Positions 9,175 through 19,304 are shown, counted from the first letter of the stretch. The stretch is DNA of 64,000 bases from Gammaproteobacteria bacterium (GCA_009846005.1 VXYL01000091.1:34254-98253), one strand, 5' to 3'. A program made the numbers and translations. The notes: generated by a model from the letters alone, not told the origin.

Positions 9175-10836
9175 CTACATGTTCCCGTAGTTGGGTCCGC
9201 CAGCCCCCTCCGGCGTTACCCAATTGATGTTCTGCGCCGGATCCTTGATGTCACAGGTCTTGCAGTGCACGCAGTTCTGGGCGTTGATCTGGAAACGGGG
9301 ACCGTCGGCCTCCTCGATGACCTCGTAGACGCCTGCGGGGCAGTAGCGCTGGGCCGGTTCGTCGTACAGCGGCAGATTGTCGCGGATGGGCAGGTCGGCA
9401 TCGGCGAGGTTGAGATGGCAGGGCTGGTCCTCCTCGTGGTTCGTGTTCGACAGGAACACGGACGAGAGCTTGTCGAAGGACAATACGCCATCGGGTTTCG
9501 GGTAGTGGATTCGCGGCGCCTTGGCAGCCGGTTTGAGGCTCGCGTGATCGGGCACGGTATCGCGCAGCGTGAACGGCATGCGGCCCCGCGCGACCTTCTG
9601 ATCGACAACGGTATAGGCCATGCCGAACAAGGTGCCGAATTTGTGCAGGGCGGGACCCACGTTGCGCACTTGGCGCAGTTCCTTGCCTAGCCAGGAGTCG
9701 TCGACGCGGCCCCGGAAATCGTCGAGTGCGGTATGGGCCTCGCCCCGCGTAAGGGCGTCGAATACGGACTCGGCGGCCAGCATGCCGGACTTCATCGCGG
9801 TGTGGGTACCCTTTATCTTGAGCATGTTCAGGAACCCGGCGTCGTCGCCAACGATCACTGCGCCGGGCACGGTGAGCTTGGGCAGTGCCTGCAATCCGCC
9901 CTTGACGACCGCTCTCGCGCCGTAGGCAACCCGGCGCCCGCCCCGCAGCACGTCGGCGAACAGCGGGTGGTGCTTCAAGCGCTGCAGCTCGTCGAACGGC
10001 GAGAGGTGCGGGTTTTGGTAGGAAAGGTCGACGATGATGCCGAGCGCCACCTGGTTGTTCTCCTGGTGGTAGAGGAACGACCCCATGCCGGGGCTTGTCA
10101 CCCGGCCGAGCGGCCAGCCGACGTTGTGCAGGATCCTGCCCGGCACGTGGTGTTCCGGATCCACATCCCAGAGCTCCTTCAAGCCGATGCCGTAGTGTTG
10201 CGGCCCGGCGTGCGCAGCGAGGTTGAACTTGGCGATGAGCTGCTTGCCGAGATGGCCGCGGCAGCCTTCGGCGAACACGGTGTACTTGGCGTGCAGTTCG
10301 TAGCCCGGCTCGAATGTCGGCTTGGGCTCGCCGCCGGCGCCGACGCCCATGTCGGAGGTGGCGACTCCCTTGACGCTGCCGTCGTCGGCGAAGAGGATCT
10401 CGCTGGCGGCGAAGCCCGGGAAGACGTTGACACCCATGTTCTCGGCTTGTTCGCCTAGCCAGCGGCAGAAATTGCCAAGGGACAAGGTGTAGTTGCCCTT
10501 GTTCTTGGTTTCCTTCGGCGGCAACCAGGACGGCAGCAGGATGCGGTTGGTGTCGTTGACCAGGTAGTAGAACAGATCGTCGGTGACCGGGACCCCCAAG
10601 GGTGCGCCTTGCTCGACGGCATCGGGGAATAGCTCGTTCAGCGCCCTAGGGTGGAGCACCGCCCCGGAAAGAATGTGGGCGCCGATCTCGGAGCCCTTTT
10701 CGACGAGACAGACATTGAGCTCGCTCCCGGCCTCGGCCCCGAGTTGCATCAGGCGGCAAGCCGTGGCAAGGCCCGAGGGGCCTCCGCCGACGATCACGAC
10801 GTCGAATTCCATCGACTCACGGGCTTGTTCGGGCAC
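9175..10836 (-). CDS. Electron transfer flavoprotein-ubiquinone oxidoreductase
   Basis: A 553-aa membrane-associated FAD and 4Fe-4S protein that passes electrons from ETF to ubiquinone. The N-terminal dinucleotide-binding motif is VVIVGGGPSGLATA, followed by GAHILSGAVLHPRALNELFP. The C-terminal cluster domain has YCPAGVYEV and CVHCKTCDIKDPAQNINWV, ending in GGPNYGNM as in mitochondrial-type ETF-QO. Length matches the family (about 550 aa). The genes for its partner, ETF beta and alpha, lie 1.2-3 kb away on the other strand. The methylsuccinyl-CoA-dehydrogenase-like enzyme at 22.9 kb is a likely electron source. Confidence 0.95.
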   Translation of the reverse strand: MPEQARESMEFDVVIVGGGPSGLATACRLMQLGAEAGSELNVCLVEKGSEIGAHILSGAVLHPRALNELFPDAVEQGAPLGVPVTDDLFYYLVNDTNRILLPSWLPPKETKNKGNYTLSLGNFCRWLGEQAENMGVNVFPGFAASEILFADDGSVKGVATSDMGVGAGGEPKPTFEPGYELHAKYTVFAEGCRGHLGKQLIAKFNLAAHAGPQHYGIGLKELWDVDPEHHVPGRILHNVGWPLGRVTSPGMGSFLYHQENNQVALGIIVDLSYQNPHLSPFDELQRLKHHPLFADVLRGGRRVAYGARAVVKGGLQALPKLTVPGAVIVGDDAGFLNMLKIKGTHTAMKSGMLAAESVFDALTRGEAHTALDDFRGRVDDSWLGKELRQVRNVGPALHKFGTLFGMAYTVVDQKVARGRMPFTLRDTVPDHASLKPAAKAPRIHYPKPDGVLSFDKLSSVFLSNTNHEEDQPCHLNLADADLPIRDNLPLYDEPAQRYCPAGVYEVIEEADGPRFQINAQNCVHCKTCDIKDPAQNINWVTPEGAGGPNYGNM

Positions 10837-10933
10837 GGACCCTCCGTGGCAGAGCGGGTGATGCCCGATTATACGGTGGTCGCCATCGGGACATGCGGCG
10901 GGTCGGGTTGGACGTGTCGCTCTCGCAATGGCG

Positions 10934-11863
10934 TCAAGCGGTGGTCACGACACCCTTGATGTAGCCGTCCACCTCGCCGGTGGTCACGCCGCGCATGAAG
11001 TCGGGAAACTCGTCGATGGACACGACGTGCGTGACCAGGGGCTTCAAGTCGATCACGCCGTTCTGGATGAGCCGGATCGCCGCCGGGAACGGATCCCTAA
11101 CGCGTGCGGATGGCGACGAGTTGACGATGGTGATGCCCTTGCCGTGCCAGGTAGAGGGGTTGAACGTCGCTTCGGTCCCCTTGATCCACCCGAACAGGTT
11201 GATCCGCCCCCCGCGCTTCACGATGTCCGTTGCGAGGTCGAGTCCCTGCTGCGATCCGCTCGTGTCCGCGACGACATCGATGCCGCGGGAGAAGAGGTCG
11301 CGCTTGATGTCGTCGAACCCCGGTTCGGTCACGTTGTAGGCCTCGGTCGCCCCGAACTGCCGGGCGAGTTCGAGCTTGGCGTCGTCGATGTCCAGCGCGA
11401 TCAGTTGGTCCGCGCCCATCCCGGCCAGCCCCTGAACCATCATCAGGCCCATGAACCCGCAACCCACCATGGCGAGTCGCTGCCCGGCCTTGAGTTCGCA
11501 GTGATCCATGCCGGTGACCACGCACGACACCGGTTCCACGATCCAGTGCTGGTCCGCCATGTTGGAGTCGGGAATCTTGTAGACGCTGCGTGCTGGCGCG
11601 TTGCGCAGTCGCCCGAAGCCGCCGCCGCAGACCCGCTGGCCGATCTCGATGCCCTCGACGCCGGGGCCGAGCTTGGTGACGTAGCCGACGCCTTCGTGGC
11701 CCGGAGGCGCGAAACCGCCCGCGCGGAATGTCTGCAGATCCCAGGAGCATATTCCGCAGGCGGAGTTCTCGACCTGGATCTCGCCGGGCCCGGGTTCGCC
11801 GATTTCCTGCTGGACGATCTCGGCGCCCCCGCCTTCGGTATAGCGGACGTTCTTGAATTTCAT
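10934..11863 (-). CDS. Zinc-type medium-chain dehydrogenase (MDR superfamily)
   Basis: A 309-aa alcohol-dehydrogenase-like NAD(P)-dependent enzyme. The start is set at the ATG reading MKFKNVRYTEGGG; the frame remains open a further 78 bases upstream. The GroES-like domain has SACGICSWDLQTF (first zinc Cys) and GHEGVGYV. The Rossmann domain has MVGCGFMGLMMVQGLAGMGA. The structural-zinc four-Cys lobe of classical ADHs is absent, so this is a shorter, single-zinc-site MDR. The substrate cannot be told from sequence. It lies between ETF-QO (same strand) and the divergent etfB; a functional link to ETF is only suggested by position. Confidence 0.82.
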   Translation of the reverse strand: MKFKNVRYTEGGGAEIVQQEIGEPGPGEIQVENSACGICSWDLQTFRAGGFAPPGHEGVGYVTKLGPGVEGIEIGQRVCGGGFGRLRNAPARSVYKIPDSNMADQHWIVEPVSCVVTGMDHCELKAGQRLAMVGCGFMGLMMVQGLAGMGADQLIALDIDDAKLELARQFGATEAYNVTEPGFDDIKRDLFSRGIDVVADTSGSQQGLDLATDIVKRGGRINLFGWIKGTEATFNPSTWHGKGITIVNSSPSARVRDPFPAAIRLIQNGVIDLKPLVTHVVSIDEFPDFMRGVTTGEVDGYIKGVVTTA

Positions 11864-12048
11864 GGCTGGCCCGGTAAGCGACATTGTCGACATGATGGCA
11901 CGAGGAGCCGTCGACATTCGAGAGCAGGGGCGTACGGACACTGCCGCCGCTTCCCTCGAATGGACGGATATAGGAAAATGCCGCGCTTCCGCCAGCGTCG
12001 CCGGTCGGTCGCATTGGCAACTTTGGGCGTCGAGAAGATCAGCACGTT

Positions 12049-12807
12049 ATGAAGGTATTGGTTCCCGTCAAGCGCGTCGTGGACGCCAACGTCAAGGTTC
12101 GGGTCAAACCCGACGGCACCGGCATCGACCTCGCCAACGTCAAGATGGCCGTCAATCCGTTCTGCGAGATCGCCATCGAGGAAGCCGTCCGGCTGCGCGA
12201 GGCCGACCTCGCGACCGAGGTCATCGCCGTCGCGGTGGGCGAGTCCAACTGCCAAGAGCAGCTTCGCACCTGTTTGGCGTTGGGCGCGGACCGGGCGATC
12301 CTCGTGGAGACGGAACCGGACCTGGAGCCGCTCGCCATCGCCAAGCTGCTGAAGGCCATCTACGACCAGGAGCAGCCCGGGATCGTCATCCTCGGCAAGC
12401 AGAGCATCGACGGCGACAACAGCCAGACCGGCCCAATGTTCGCGGCGCTCACGGGGCTGCCGCAGGGAACCTTCGCATCGAACCTGGCGGTGAACGGCGA
12501 TACTGCCGAGGTGGTTCGAGAAGTGGATGGTGGATTGCAGACGGTTTCGCTCAAGATGCCCATCGTGGTTACCACCGACCTGCGCCTGAACGAGCCGCGC
12601 TACGCATCGCTCCCCAACATCATGAAGGCGAAACGAAAGCCGCTGGACGTGACGACGCCGGACGCGCTCGGCGTGGACGTCGCCCGGCGCACCGAAGTGG
12701 TCGATGTCGCCCCACCGCCGGAGCGTCAGGCGGGCATCAAGGTCGAGAACGTCGACGACCTCGTCGACAAGCTCACCAATGAAGCCAAGGTGATCGGACA
12801 GGGTTGA
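12049..12807 (+). CDS. etfB: Electron transfer flavoprotein, beta subunit
   Basis: A 252-aa small ETF subunit beginning [19 protein letters not shown], the canonical EtfB start. [14 protein letters not shown] and the AMP-binding region ([17 protein letters not shown]) are intact. EtfB pairs with EtfA to form the soluble heterodimer that accepts electrons from acyl-CoA dehydrogenases and delivers them to ETF-QO. It is followed 76 bases later by etfA. The gene is divergent from the MDR dehydrogenase, so the 185-base gap upstream should hold its promoter. Confidence 0.96.
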   Translation: MKVLVPVKRVVDANVKVRVKPDGTGIDLANVKMAVNPFCEIAIEEAVRLREADLATEVIAVAVGESNCQEQLRTCLALGADRAILVETEPDLEPLAIAKLLKAIYDQEQPGIVILGKQSIDGDNSQTGPMFAALTGLPQGTFASNLAVNGDTAEVVREVDGGLQTVSLKMPIVVTTDLRLNEPRYASLPNIMKAKRKPLDVTTPDALGVDVARRTEVVDVAPPPERQAGIKVENVDDLVDKLTNEAKVIGQG

Positions 12808-12883
12808 TCGAATCCCGTCTGGGCGTACGTCACGTACAACACGACGAGCACGCGTCTTCACGCAGAACGATGAGGAAGTCCGA

Positions 12884-13816
12884 ATGACGACATTGGTAGT
12901 AGCGGAACATGACAACGCCGCGTTGCGTCCGGTGACGTTGAACGTCGTCGCGGCGGCACAAGCCATCGGGGGCGAGTTCGACATCCTGGTCGCCGGCAGC
13001 GGCTGCGCGTCGGTGGCGGAGGAGGCCGCGGCGATCGACGGCGTTGGCAAGGTGATCCTCGCCGACGCGCCCGCCTACGAGCACGCCTTGGCCGAGAACG
13101 TCGGGAACCTGGTTGCCGGGCTCGCGGATGGATACGATCACCTCCTGGCTGCGCACACCACGACCGGCAAGAACTTCCTGCCGCGCACCGCCGCGCTGCT
13201 GGATTCGCAGATGGTCTCCGACATCATCGGCGTGGAGTCTGCGGATACCTTCCTACGTCCGATCTACGCGGGCAACGCCATTGCAACGGTGCGGTCCAGC
13301 GATGCCAAGAAGGTCGTTTCGGTGCGCGGTACGGGATTCGATCCTGCTCCCGCGGGTGGCGGTTCGGGAACCATCGAAGCGGTTGATGCCGTGCACGATG
13401 CCGGCGTTTCCGACTTCGTGGGCGAAGAGATCGCCAAGTCCGAACGGCCTGAACTGACGTCGGCGACCATCGTCATCTCAGGGGGCCGGGGTATGCAGAG
13501 TGGCGACAACTTCGCGTTGCTCGAAGGGATCGCCGACAAGCTCGGTGCCGCGATTGGGGCGTCGCGGGCCGCAGTGGACGCGGGTTTCGTGCCCAACGAC
13601 ATGCAGGTCGGGCAGACTGGCAAGATCGTCGCCCCGGAACTCTACATCGCAGTTGGCATCTCCGGCGCCATACAGCACCTCGCAGGGATGAAAGACTCGA
13701 AGGTGATCGTCGCCATCAACAAGGACGAGGACGCGCCGATCTTCCAGGTGGCCGACTACGGGCTAGTGGCCGACTTGTTCCAGGCATTGCCGGAGCTCGA
13801 AGCCGCGTTGGACTGA
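12884..13816 (+). CDS. etfA: Electron transfer flavoprotein, alpha subunit
   Basis: The 310-aa large ETF subunit. The FAD-binding C-terminal domain is complete: [57 protein letters not shown], then [19 protein letters not shown] and [17 protein letters not shown]. It is the second gene of the etfBA operon. A 76-base gap separates it from etfB. The next gene, pyrB, converges on it and ends 22 bases downstream. Confidence 0.97.
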   Translation: MTTLVVAEHDNAALRPVTLNVVAAAQAIGGEFDILVAGSGCASVAEEAAAIDGVGKVILADAPAYEHALAENVGNLVAGLADGYDHLLAAHTTTGKNFLPRTAALLDSQMVSDIIGVESADTFLRPIYAGNAIATVRSSDAKKVVSVRGTGFDPAPAGGGSGTIEAVDAVHDAGVSDFVGEEIAKSERPELTSATIVISGGRGMQSGDNFALLEGIADKLGAAIGASRAAVDAGFVPNDMQVGQTGKIVAPELYIAVGISGAIQHLAGMKDSKVIVAINKDEDAPIFQVADYGLVADLFQALPELEAALD

Positions 13817-13837
13817 CGCTGGGCCGTAGCGGACGCT

Positions 13838-14863
13838 CTAATTTGGGGGTGGTGTCCGTTTGGCGGTGTACCAGGTTACGGATCGGGCGTGGTCGTTAAC
13901 TTGGTCGACGACATCGAGCACCATCGCGAATAGCGCCATGCGCACGACGACGCCGTTGTCGGTCTGCCGGAAGATCGCCAAATTCGGGTTCGCGTTGAGA
14001 TCGTCGTCGAGTTCCTGGGCTTGGGCGCGGGAATCCCTCGGCAAGGGGTGCATGATCACCGTGTTCGGCTCGCAGTTCTCGGTGTAGATCGCCTGGTTGA
14101 CGCGGAATAGCCCCCGATACCGGTCGGCTTCCTCGGGGCTCGTGAACCGCTCTTCCTGGGTGCGGGTAACGTAGAGGATGTCGACATGGTGAATGCCTTC
14201 GCCGAGGTCGTGGTAAACCTTGACGGCATGTCCGCCGTCTTCTAGGACAGCGATCACATCCTCGGGGGCCTCTAGCCCCGGGGGCGATACGAGGTGAACC
14301 GACACTTGATCGAACAACGCCAGGAGCTTCAGGAGCGAATGGACGGCCCGACCGTAGCGGAGGTCGCCCACCACGGCGATACGCAGGCCGTCGATGCCCT
14401 GTCCGCGCGCAGCGAGTTCCCGGCGTACTGTGTAGAGATCGAGCAATGCCTGGCTCGGATGTTCGTTGGCACCGTCGCCGGCGTTGATTACGGGCACCCG
14501 GGACGCCGTCGCGAACTCCGCCACGGACCCTTCCTCGGGGTGACGCATGACGATCACATCGCTGTAGCCGGAGAGCACACGGGCCGTGTCGTGCAACGAC
14601 TCGCCCTTGGCGAGCGCCGAGGCCTTGACCTCGGTGGTCTCGCGGACGTCTCCGCCCAGCAGATTGAAGGCCGAACCGAAGGATACCCGCGTCCGCGTGC
14701 TGGGCTCGAAGAACATATTGGAAAGGATGGCACCCTGGAGAACCCGGGTGATCCGCTCGCGCTGGGCAAAGGGCGCGAGACCGTCGGCGACGTCGAAGAG
14801 CCGGTCGATATCGCCGCGTTCAAACTGGTCGACCGAGAGAATGTGACTGCCGACGAAATCCAA
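13838..14863 (-). CDS. pyrB: Aspartate carbamoyltransferase
   Basis: The catalytic chain of ATCase, forming N-carbamoyl-aspartate in pyrimidine synthesis. Carbamoyl-phosphate motif FFEPSTRTRVSF, then KGESLHDTARVL, RHPEEGSVAEFA, NAGDGANEHPSQALLDLYT and HPLPRDSRAQ are all present. The frame is open up to 15052, but the extra N-terminal part is Arg/Ser-rich, unlike PyrB, and would overlap gspE. A TTG start at 14863 (LDFVGSHILSVDQF) gives 341 aa, a plausible size, and no in-frame ATG is better placed. No pyrI or pyrC neighbour is present, so whether it works as a bare trimer cannot be told. Confidence 0.92.
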   Translation of the reverse strand: MDFVGSHILSVDQFERGDIDRLFDVADGLAPFAQRERITRVLQGAILSNMFFEPSTRTRVSFGSAFNLLGGDVRETTEVKASALAKGESLHDTARVLSGYSDVIVMRHPEEGSVAEFATASRVPVINAGDGANEHPSQALLDLYTVRRELAARGQGIDGLRIAVVGDLRYGRAVHSLLKLLALFDQVSVHLVSPPGLEAPEDVIAVLEDGGHAVKVYHDLGEGIHHVDILYVTRTQEERFTSPEEADRYRGLFRVNQAIYTENCEPNTVIMHPLPRDSRAQAQELDDDLNANPNLAIFRQTDNGVVVRMALFAMVLDVVDQVNDHARSVTWYTAKRTPPPN

Positions 14864-14976
14864 GGCGGCCTCCGCGATACATGGCGGGATCCTTGGAAAC
14901 GGAATTGTAGCGCAACGTTGGCCACACGCGGGACTGGTATCATCCCGTCTACGCGAAGCAGAAGAGCTTTCTCGGT

Positions 14977-16503
14977 ATGGCTGCGGACTTGAGCCCTCCA
15001 GATCGCGCCGCCGAAGCGGACACCGCGTCGCCGCTTCCCTTCGCGTTCGCACGCCGGTTCGGCGTGGTCGTTACCAACGGCGGGGCATCGGGGGATGCCG
15101 TGACGGTTGCATGCCGTTCGCATCCGACCCTCACCGTACTCGCCGAGATCAAGCGCGTTACGAAGCGGCCGATGGCGATCGAGATCGTCTCGGAGGACGA
15201 GTTCGAACAACGACTCACCGCAGCCTACGTGCGCGATGCATCGGAAGCCAAGCAGATGGTCGCCGACCTCGGCGAGCATCCCGACTTGGCGAGCCTCGCG
15301 CAGTCCGTGCCGGAGGGGGAGGGCGAGGATCTGCTCGATCAGCGCAACGACGCGCCGATCGTTCAGCTGATCACCGCGGTGCTTGCGGAGGCGATCCGCG
15401 AAGGCGCCTCGGATGTCCACATCGAGACCTTCGAGAAGTCGCTTCAGGTGAGATTCCGGATCGACGGCGTCATGCGCGAAATGGTCCAACCGAAGCGGGC
15501 CCTCGCGCCGCTCCTGGTATCGCGCGTCAAGGTCATGGCGAAGCTCGACATCGCCGAGAAGCGGATACCCCAGGACGGCCGCATCACGCTGAAGATCGGC
15601 GGCCGGGAGGTGGATGTCCGGGTCTCGACACTGCCCACGGCGAACGGGGAGCGCGTGGTGCTGCGCCTGCTCGACAAGCAGACCGCAGCGCTCGCATTGG
15701 CGAACCTGGGAATGGATGCCGAGACCCTTGCACGGGTGCGCGGCGTGGTCGCAAAGCCCCACGGCATCTTCCTCGTGACGGGTCCCACGGGGCACGGCAA
15801 GACAACAACCCTTTATGGGGCGATGAGCGAGTTGAACCGCGAGTCGATCAACATCCTCACCATCGAGAACCCCATCGAGTACAGCATTGCCGGCATCGGC
15901 CAGACCCAGGTCAACGAAAAGGCCGACATGACATTCGCCCGCGGTCTTCGGGCGATCCTGCGCCAGGATCCGGACGTGGTGATGGTTGGCGAGATCCGTG
16001 ACCTCGAGACCGCCCAGACGGCGGTGCACGCCAGCCTCACCGGACACCTCGTGATGTCCACGGTGCACACGAATACGGCCGTGGGCGCCGTCACGCGTCT
16101 GGTCGATATCGGCGTGGAGCCGTTCCTGATCGCCTCCAGCGTGGTCGGCATCCTCGCCCAGCGTTTGGTCCGGGTGCTATGCGACGCGTGCAAGTCGGCC
16201 GGCGAGCCGAATGCGCTGGAGCGCATGTTCCTCGGCGAGCACGCCGACGGCGCCACGGTCTATCGACCTTCGGGCTGCGAGGAATGCAGTTGGTCCGGCT
16301 TCCGGGGCCGCACGGGAATCTACGAGTTGGTCACGGTGGACGACCATGCGCGAACGCTCATCCACGACCAGGTCTCCGAGCAGGCGATCACGGACTATGT
16401 GCGCAATGACTGCCCGAGCATCTCCGATGACGGTCGTCGCAAGGTGCTCGACGGCGTGACCTCGGTAAACGAAGTGATGCGGGCGGTCGTCCTTACCGAC
16501 TAG
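14977..16503 (+). CDS. gspE: Type II secretion ATPase GspE
   Basis: The 508-aa cytoplasmic hexameric ATPase powering pseudopilus assembly. The Walker A motif is GPTGHGKTTT (from residue 269); the family Ser is His here. The Asp box and Walker B region are ENPIEYSIAGIGQTQVNEKA and DVVMVGEIRDLETA, followed by the His box STVHTNTA. The zinc element is CDAC (C402/C405) plus GCEEC (C434/C437). It is the first gene of a compact operon running to gspM. The PilB/MSHA ATPase alternative is unlikely, because gspF-M follow. Confidence 0.95.
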   Translation: MAADLSPPDRAAEADTASPLPFAFARRFGVVVTNGGASGDAVTVACRSHPTLTVLAEIKRVTKRPMAIEIVSEDEFEQRLTAAYVRDASEAKQMVADLGEHPDLASLAQSVPEGEGEDLLDQRNDAPIVQLITAVLAEAIREGASDVHIETFEKSLQVRFRIDGVMREMVQPKRALAPLLVSRVKVMAKLDIAEKRIPQDGRITLKIGGREVDVRVSTLPTANGERVVLRLLDKQTAALALANLGMDAETLARVRGVVAKPHGIFLVTGPTGHGKTTTLYGAMSELNRESINILTIENPIEYSIAGIGQTQVNEKADMTFARGLRAILRQDPDVVMVGEIRDLETAQTAVHASLTGHLVMSTVHTNTAVGAVTRLVDIGVEPFLIASSVVGILAQRLVRVLCDACKSAGEPNALERMFLGEHADGATVYRPSGCEECSWSGFRGRTGIYELVTVDDHARTLIHDQVSEQAITDYVRNDCPSISDDGRRKVLDGVTSVNEVMRAVVLTD

Positions 16504-16520
16504 AGCCACGCGGTTGGGTC

Positions 16521-17753
16521 ATGGCGGCTTTCGAATACACGGCCATCGACGCCCGGGGCCGGCACAAGAAGGGCATCGAAGAAGGTGACAGTACCCGCCA
16601 GGTTCGCCAAACGCTGCGCGACAAGGGGCTGGCACCGACATCCGTCGTTCACGCCGCCAACGCCTCGGACGGCGAGTCCCGGGGAGGCGGGCCCGGAGTC
16701 AATTTGGGGTTGCGGCGCTCGATGGCGCCCTTGGAGTTGGCGCTGTTTACGCGTCAGCTTGCCACCCTGGTTGCCGCGGGGCTGCCGGTCGAGGAATCCC
16801 TGCACACCATCGCCCGACAATCCGACAAGCGCCGCGTGTCGGCCCTGGTGATGAATGTTCGTGCCCAGGTGCTCGAAGGTCACTCGCTCGCGGCGGCACT
16901 CACGGCGTATCCAAGCGCGTTCGGTCCGATGTACCGGTCCACCGTCGCCGCAGGCGAGCAGTCGGGATACCTGCATGCCGTTCTGGACAATCTGGCCGAT
17001 CACACCGAGCAGCGCTTCGAGTCGGTACGCAGTGTGCAGATGGCGCTTTTCTATCCCGTTCTGCTGTTCGTCGTTTCGATCGGGATCATCTCCGGGTTGA
17101 TGATCTACGTGGTGCCGAAGATCGTCGGCGTCTTCGAGCGCACCGGTAACGAACTGCCATTCCTCACGGCAGCCCTCATCGAAATCAGCGGTTTCCTGCG
17201 CGGCAATTGGTGGATCATCGCGATCCTCGGCGTCGCCATCGTGCTACTCGTGCGGTGGCTCCTCGCCCAGGGCGACTTTCGGTTGGGGTGGGATCATCGC
17301 AAACTCTCCCTGCCGATCGTGGGCAAGGTGGTGAGAAGCGGGAATGCGAGTCGCTACGCCAGCACCCTGGCAATACTCTCGTCCAGCGGTGTTCCCTTGG
17401 TGGACGCCATGCACATTGCCACCGAGGTCGTCACGAACAGTTGGCTGAAGCGACGGCTCACGGACGCGGTCCAGTCGGTCAGCGAAGGATCGAGCCTGCG
17501 GTCAGCCTTGGAAGGCGTGCGGTATTTCCCGCCGATGTTGCTGCACATGGTGGCCAGCGGCGAGGCGAGCGGGCAGTTGGACGCCATGTTGGCCAAGGTG
17601 GCGGACTACCAGCAGAAGGAGTTGACGCGGCTGGTCGGTACGCTGGTGCAGTTGTTTCAGCCTTTGATGCTGCTCGTTATGGCAGGCCTGGTCCTCATGA
17701 TCGTACTGGCGATACTCGTGCCGATACTCAGCATGAACCAGCTAGTCGCCTAG
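16521..17753 (+). CDS. gspF: Type II secretion inner-membrane platform protein GspF
   Basis: A 410-aa polytopic protein with the two duplicated T2SSF domains, MAPLELALFTRQLATLVAAG and the second copy starting NASRYASTLAILSSSGVPL. Three hydrophobic helices are visible: FYPVLLFVVSIGIISGLMIY, WWIIAILGVAIVLLVRW, and near the C-terminus FQPLMLLVMAGLVLMIVLAI. It anchors GspE and the pseudopilins in the inner membrane. It starts 17 bases after gspE. The N-terminus MAAFEYTAIDARGRHKKG is the usual GspF start. Confidence 0.95.
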   Translation: MAAFEYTAIDARGRHKKGIEEGDSTRQVRQTLRDKGLAPTSVVHAANASDGESRGGGPGVNLGLRRSMAPLELALFTRQLATLVAAGLPVEESLHTIARQSDKRRVSALVMNVRAQVLEGHSLAAALTAYPSAFGPMYRSTVAAGEQSGYLHAVLDNLADHTEQRFESVRSVQMALFYPVLLFVVSIGIISGLMIYVVPKIVGVFERTGNELPFLTAALIEISGFLRGNWWIIAILGVAIVLLVRWLLAQGDFRLGWDHRKLSLPIVGKVVRSGNASRYASTLAILSSSGVPLVDAMHIATEVVTNSWLKRRLTDAVQSVSEGSSLRSALEGVRYFPPMLLHMVASGEASGQLDAMLAKVADYQQKELTRLVGTLVQLFQPLMLLVMAGLVLMIVLAILVPILSMNQLVA

Positions 17754-17813
17754 GCGGCTCACGGTGCGTGCTGGCCAATCCCCCCAACGTGGCGAAGGAG
17801 CGAAGGGAATCCG

Positions 17814-18248
17814 ATGAACAGACGAACGAGCCCCCGAAACGAGAGAGGGATGACGCTGATCGAGATCATGATGGTTGTTGCGATCCTTGGCATCCTGATT
17901 GCCGTGGTGGTACCGACCCTGATCGGGCGCGACCAGGACGCCCGGCTGACGGCCCAGAAGGCCGACATCCGCAGCATCGGCCAAGCCCTCGATATCTATC
18001 ACATGCAGAACGGCCACTACCCGTCGACGGACCAAGGTCTCGAGGCGTTGGTCACCAAGCCCACTGGACATCCCGAACCGAAGTCGTGGGGACCAGCGCC
18101 GTACCTTCGCAAGTACCCCCTGGATCAATGGGGCAACGACTACGTCTACTTGGAAGAGGGTCATACATTCGAGCTGATGTCGCTTGGGGCCGACGGCGTG
18201 GAAGGCGGCGACGACTACGATGCGGATGTCCGCTACGCCGACTTGTAG
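17814..18248 (+). CDS. gspG: Major pseudopilin GspG
   Basis: A 144-aa prepilin-like subunit forming the body of the type II secretion pseudopilus. The leader is cleaved after G12 (NERG/MTLIEIMMVVAILGILI), and Glu at +5 is present (E17). The C-terminal domain has the GspG signature NGHYPSTDQGLEALVTKP and the Asp-rich calcium region GADGVEGGDDYDADV. Prepilin peptidase (GspO/PilD) is needed for maturation and is not in the window. Sixty bases separate it from gspF, the largest gap in this operon. Confidence 0.96.
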   Translation: MNRRTSPRNERGMTLIEIMMVVAILGILIAVVVPTLIGRDQDARLTAQKADIRSIGQALDIYHMQNGHYPSTDQGLEALVTKPTGHPEPKSWGPAPYLRKYPLDQWGNDYVYLEEGHTFELMSLGADGVEGGDDYDADVRYADL

Positions 18249-18267
18249 CCAGCCGTGTCCGGACGCC

Positions 18268-18900
18268 GTGGGGACCAATCACCGGGCCGTCGGATTCACG
18301 CTGCTCGAGATTCTGCTCGTGGTCACCATCATCGGCATCCTGGCCTCGGTCGTGGTCCTCGGCGCGACCGATGTTGGAAGGCAGCGCACGGTGCGCGCCG
18401 AGGCGGAGCGGTTGGCGCTGGCCGTGGAACTCGCGCGCGACGAAGCGAGGTTGCGCAACGCGGTTTGGGGCCTGCTGGTCGACCGCGGCAGCTACCGGTT
18501 CCAGGAGTACGACGACGCCGGGGGCGAATGGCACGACGTCGAGCGTCGGGAGTTCAGCGCCGACGCCACCGGGAACAATATCGAGTTCGTGGTGGGAGTC
18601 CTCGACAACGTCGAACCCGCGTCCGTGGATGCGCCTTGGTCCTCGAAGGCTGGGGCAGGCGAATCGCCGGCTAGGGCAACCGGATTGGACGACGACGAGG
18701 CGCGTCCGCCGGACGTGGTCATCTATCCGGGCGGCGAGATGACGCCGTTCAAGATCACCGTATCCGGCGGCGAGGGCTACGCGGCCTGGATCGCCCGCTC
18801 CGACGGCATCCAGCGGGCCCGTGCCAGGGCGGAGACGGCAGTCGATGCGGTGGACGATGGTCTCCGGGAGTGGCTCCATCAGGAAGGATTCGTTCAATGA
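18268..18900 (+). CDS. gspH: Minor pseudopilin GspH
   Basis: A 210-aa protein if started at GTG 18268 (MGTNHRAVG/FTLLEILLVV), which puts a 9-residue leader in front of the prepilin cleavage site and Glu at +5. An upstream in-frame ATG at 18184 would lie inside gspG and bury the leader, so it was rejected. The globular region is long for GspH and contains an acidic, low-complexity insert of about 40 residues (from WSSKAGAGESPARATG to DDDEARPP). The stop overlaps the gspI start (ATGA). Confidence 0.88.
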   Translation: MGTNHRAVGFTLLEILLVVTIIGILASVVVLGATDVGRQRTVRAEAERLALAVELARDEARLRNAVWGLLVDRGSYRFQEYDDAGGEWHDVERREFSADATGNNIEFVVGVLDNVEPASVDAPWSSKAGAGESPARATGLDDDEARPPDVVIYPGGEMTPFKITVSGGEGYAAWIARSDGIQRARARAETAVDAVDDGLREWLHQEGFVQ

Positions 18901-19304
18901 CCAGCCTGGCGTCCGGTACCTGCCCGCGCATCGGCGGGTTCACGCTGCTGGAGTTGCTGATCGCCCTAGCGATCCTCGCCATCGTATCCATCGCCGTTTT
19001 CAACCAGGGCGGCGACACGGCGCGTCAACTCGGCGACCTTGAGCAGAAGACCTTCGCCCGGTGGGTGGCCGAGAACGAGGTCGCCAAGTTGCGCTTGAAA
19101 CGCCGCCTCGACGACGAGCCCCCGCGTGTCGGTAGCAGCCGGGATCAAGTGTCCTACGGCGATCGGCATTGGCAGGTGGTCAAGGACATAAGCAATACCG
19201 AACACCCTTGGTTGTACCGGGTGCAAATCTCGGTCCATGCGCTCGCGGAGGGGCGGGAGGTCGGCAAGGTCGATACGTTGGTTGCATTCGTCGGGTTGCA
19301 TTGA
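18897..19304 (+). CDS. gspI: Minor pseudopilin GspI
   Basis: A 135-aa minor pseudopilin. Start ATG 18897 overlaps the gspH stop in an ATGA arrangement. The leader ends RIGG/FTLLELLIALAILAIVSI with Glu at +5 (E19), and ARWVAENEVAKLRL matches the GspI core. It is expected at the pseudopilus tip with GspJ and GspK. An ATG 27 bases upstream is possible but gives an unnecessarily long leader. Confidence 0.9.
   Translation: MTSLASGTCPRIGGFTLLELLIALAILAIVSIAVFNQGGDTARQLGDLEQKTFARWVAENEVAKLRLKRRLDDEPPRVGSSRDQVSYGDRHWQVVKDISNTEHPWLYRVQISVHALAEGREVGKVDTLVAFVGLH

Noticed and set aside
10928..12052. Plus-strand 374-aa reading opposite the MDR dehydrogenase
   Set aside because: High-GC shadow frame; the minus strand carries clear alcohol-dehydrogenase motifs.
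14864..15052. N-terminal extension of PyrB
   Set aside because: Arg/Ser-rich, unlike ATCase, and would overlap the gspE coding sequence.
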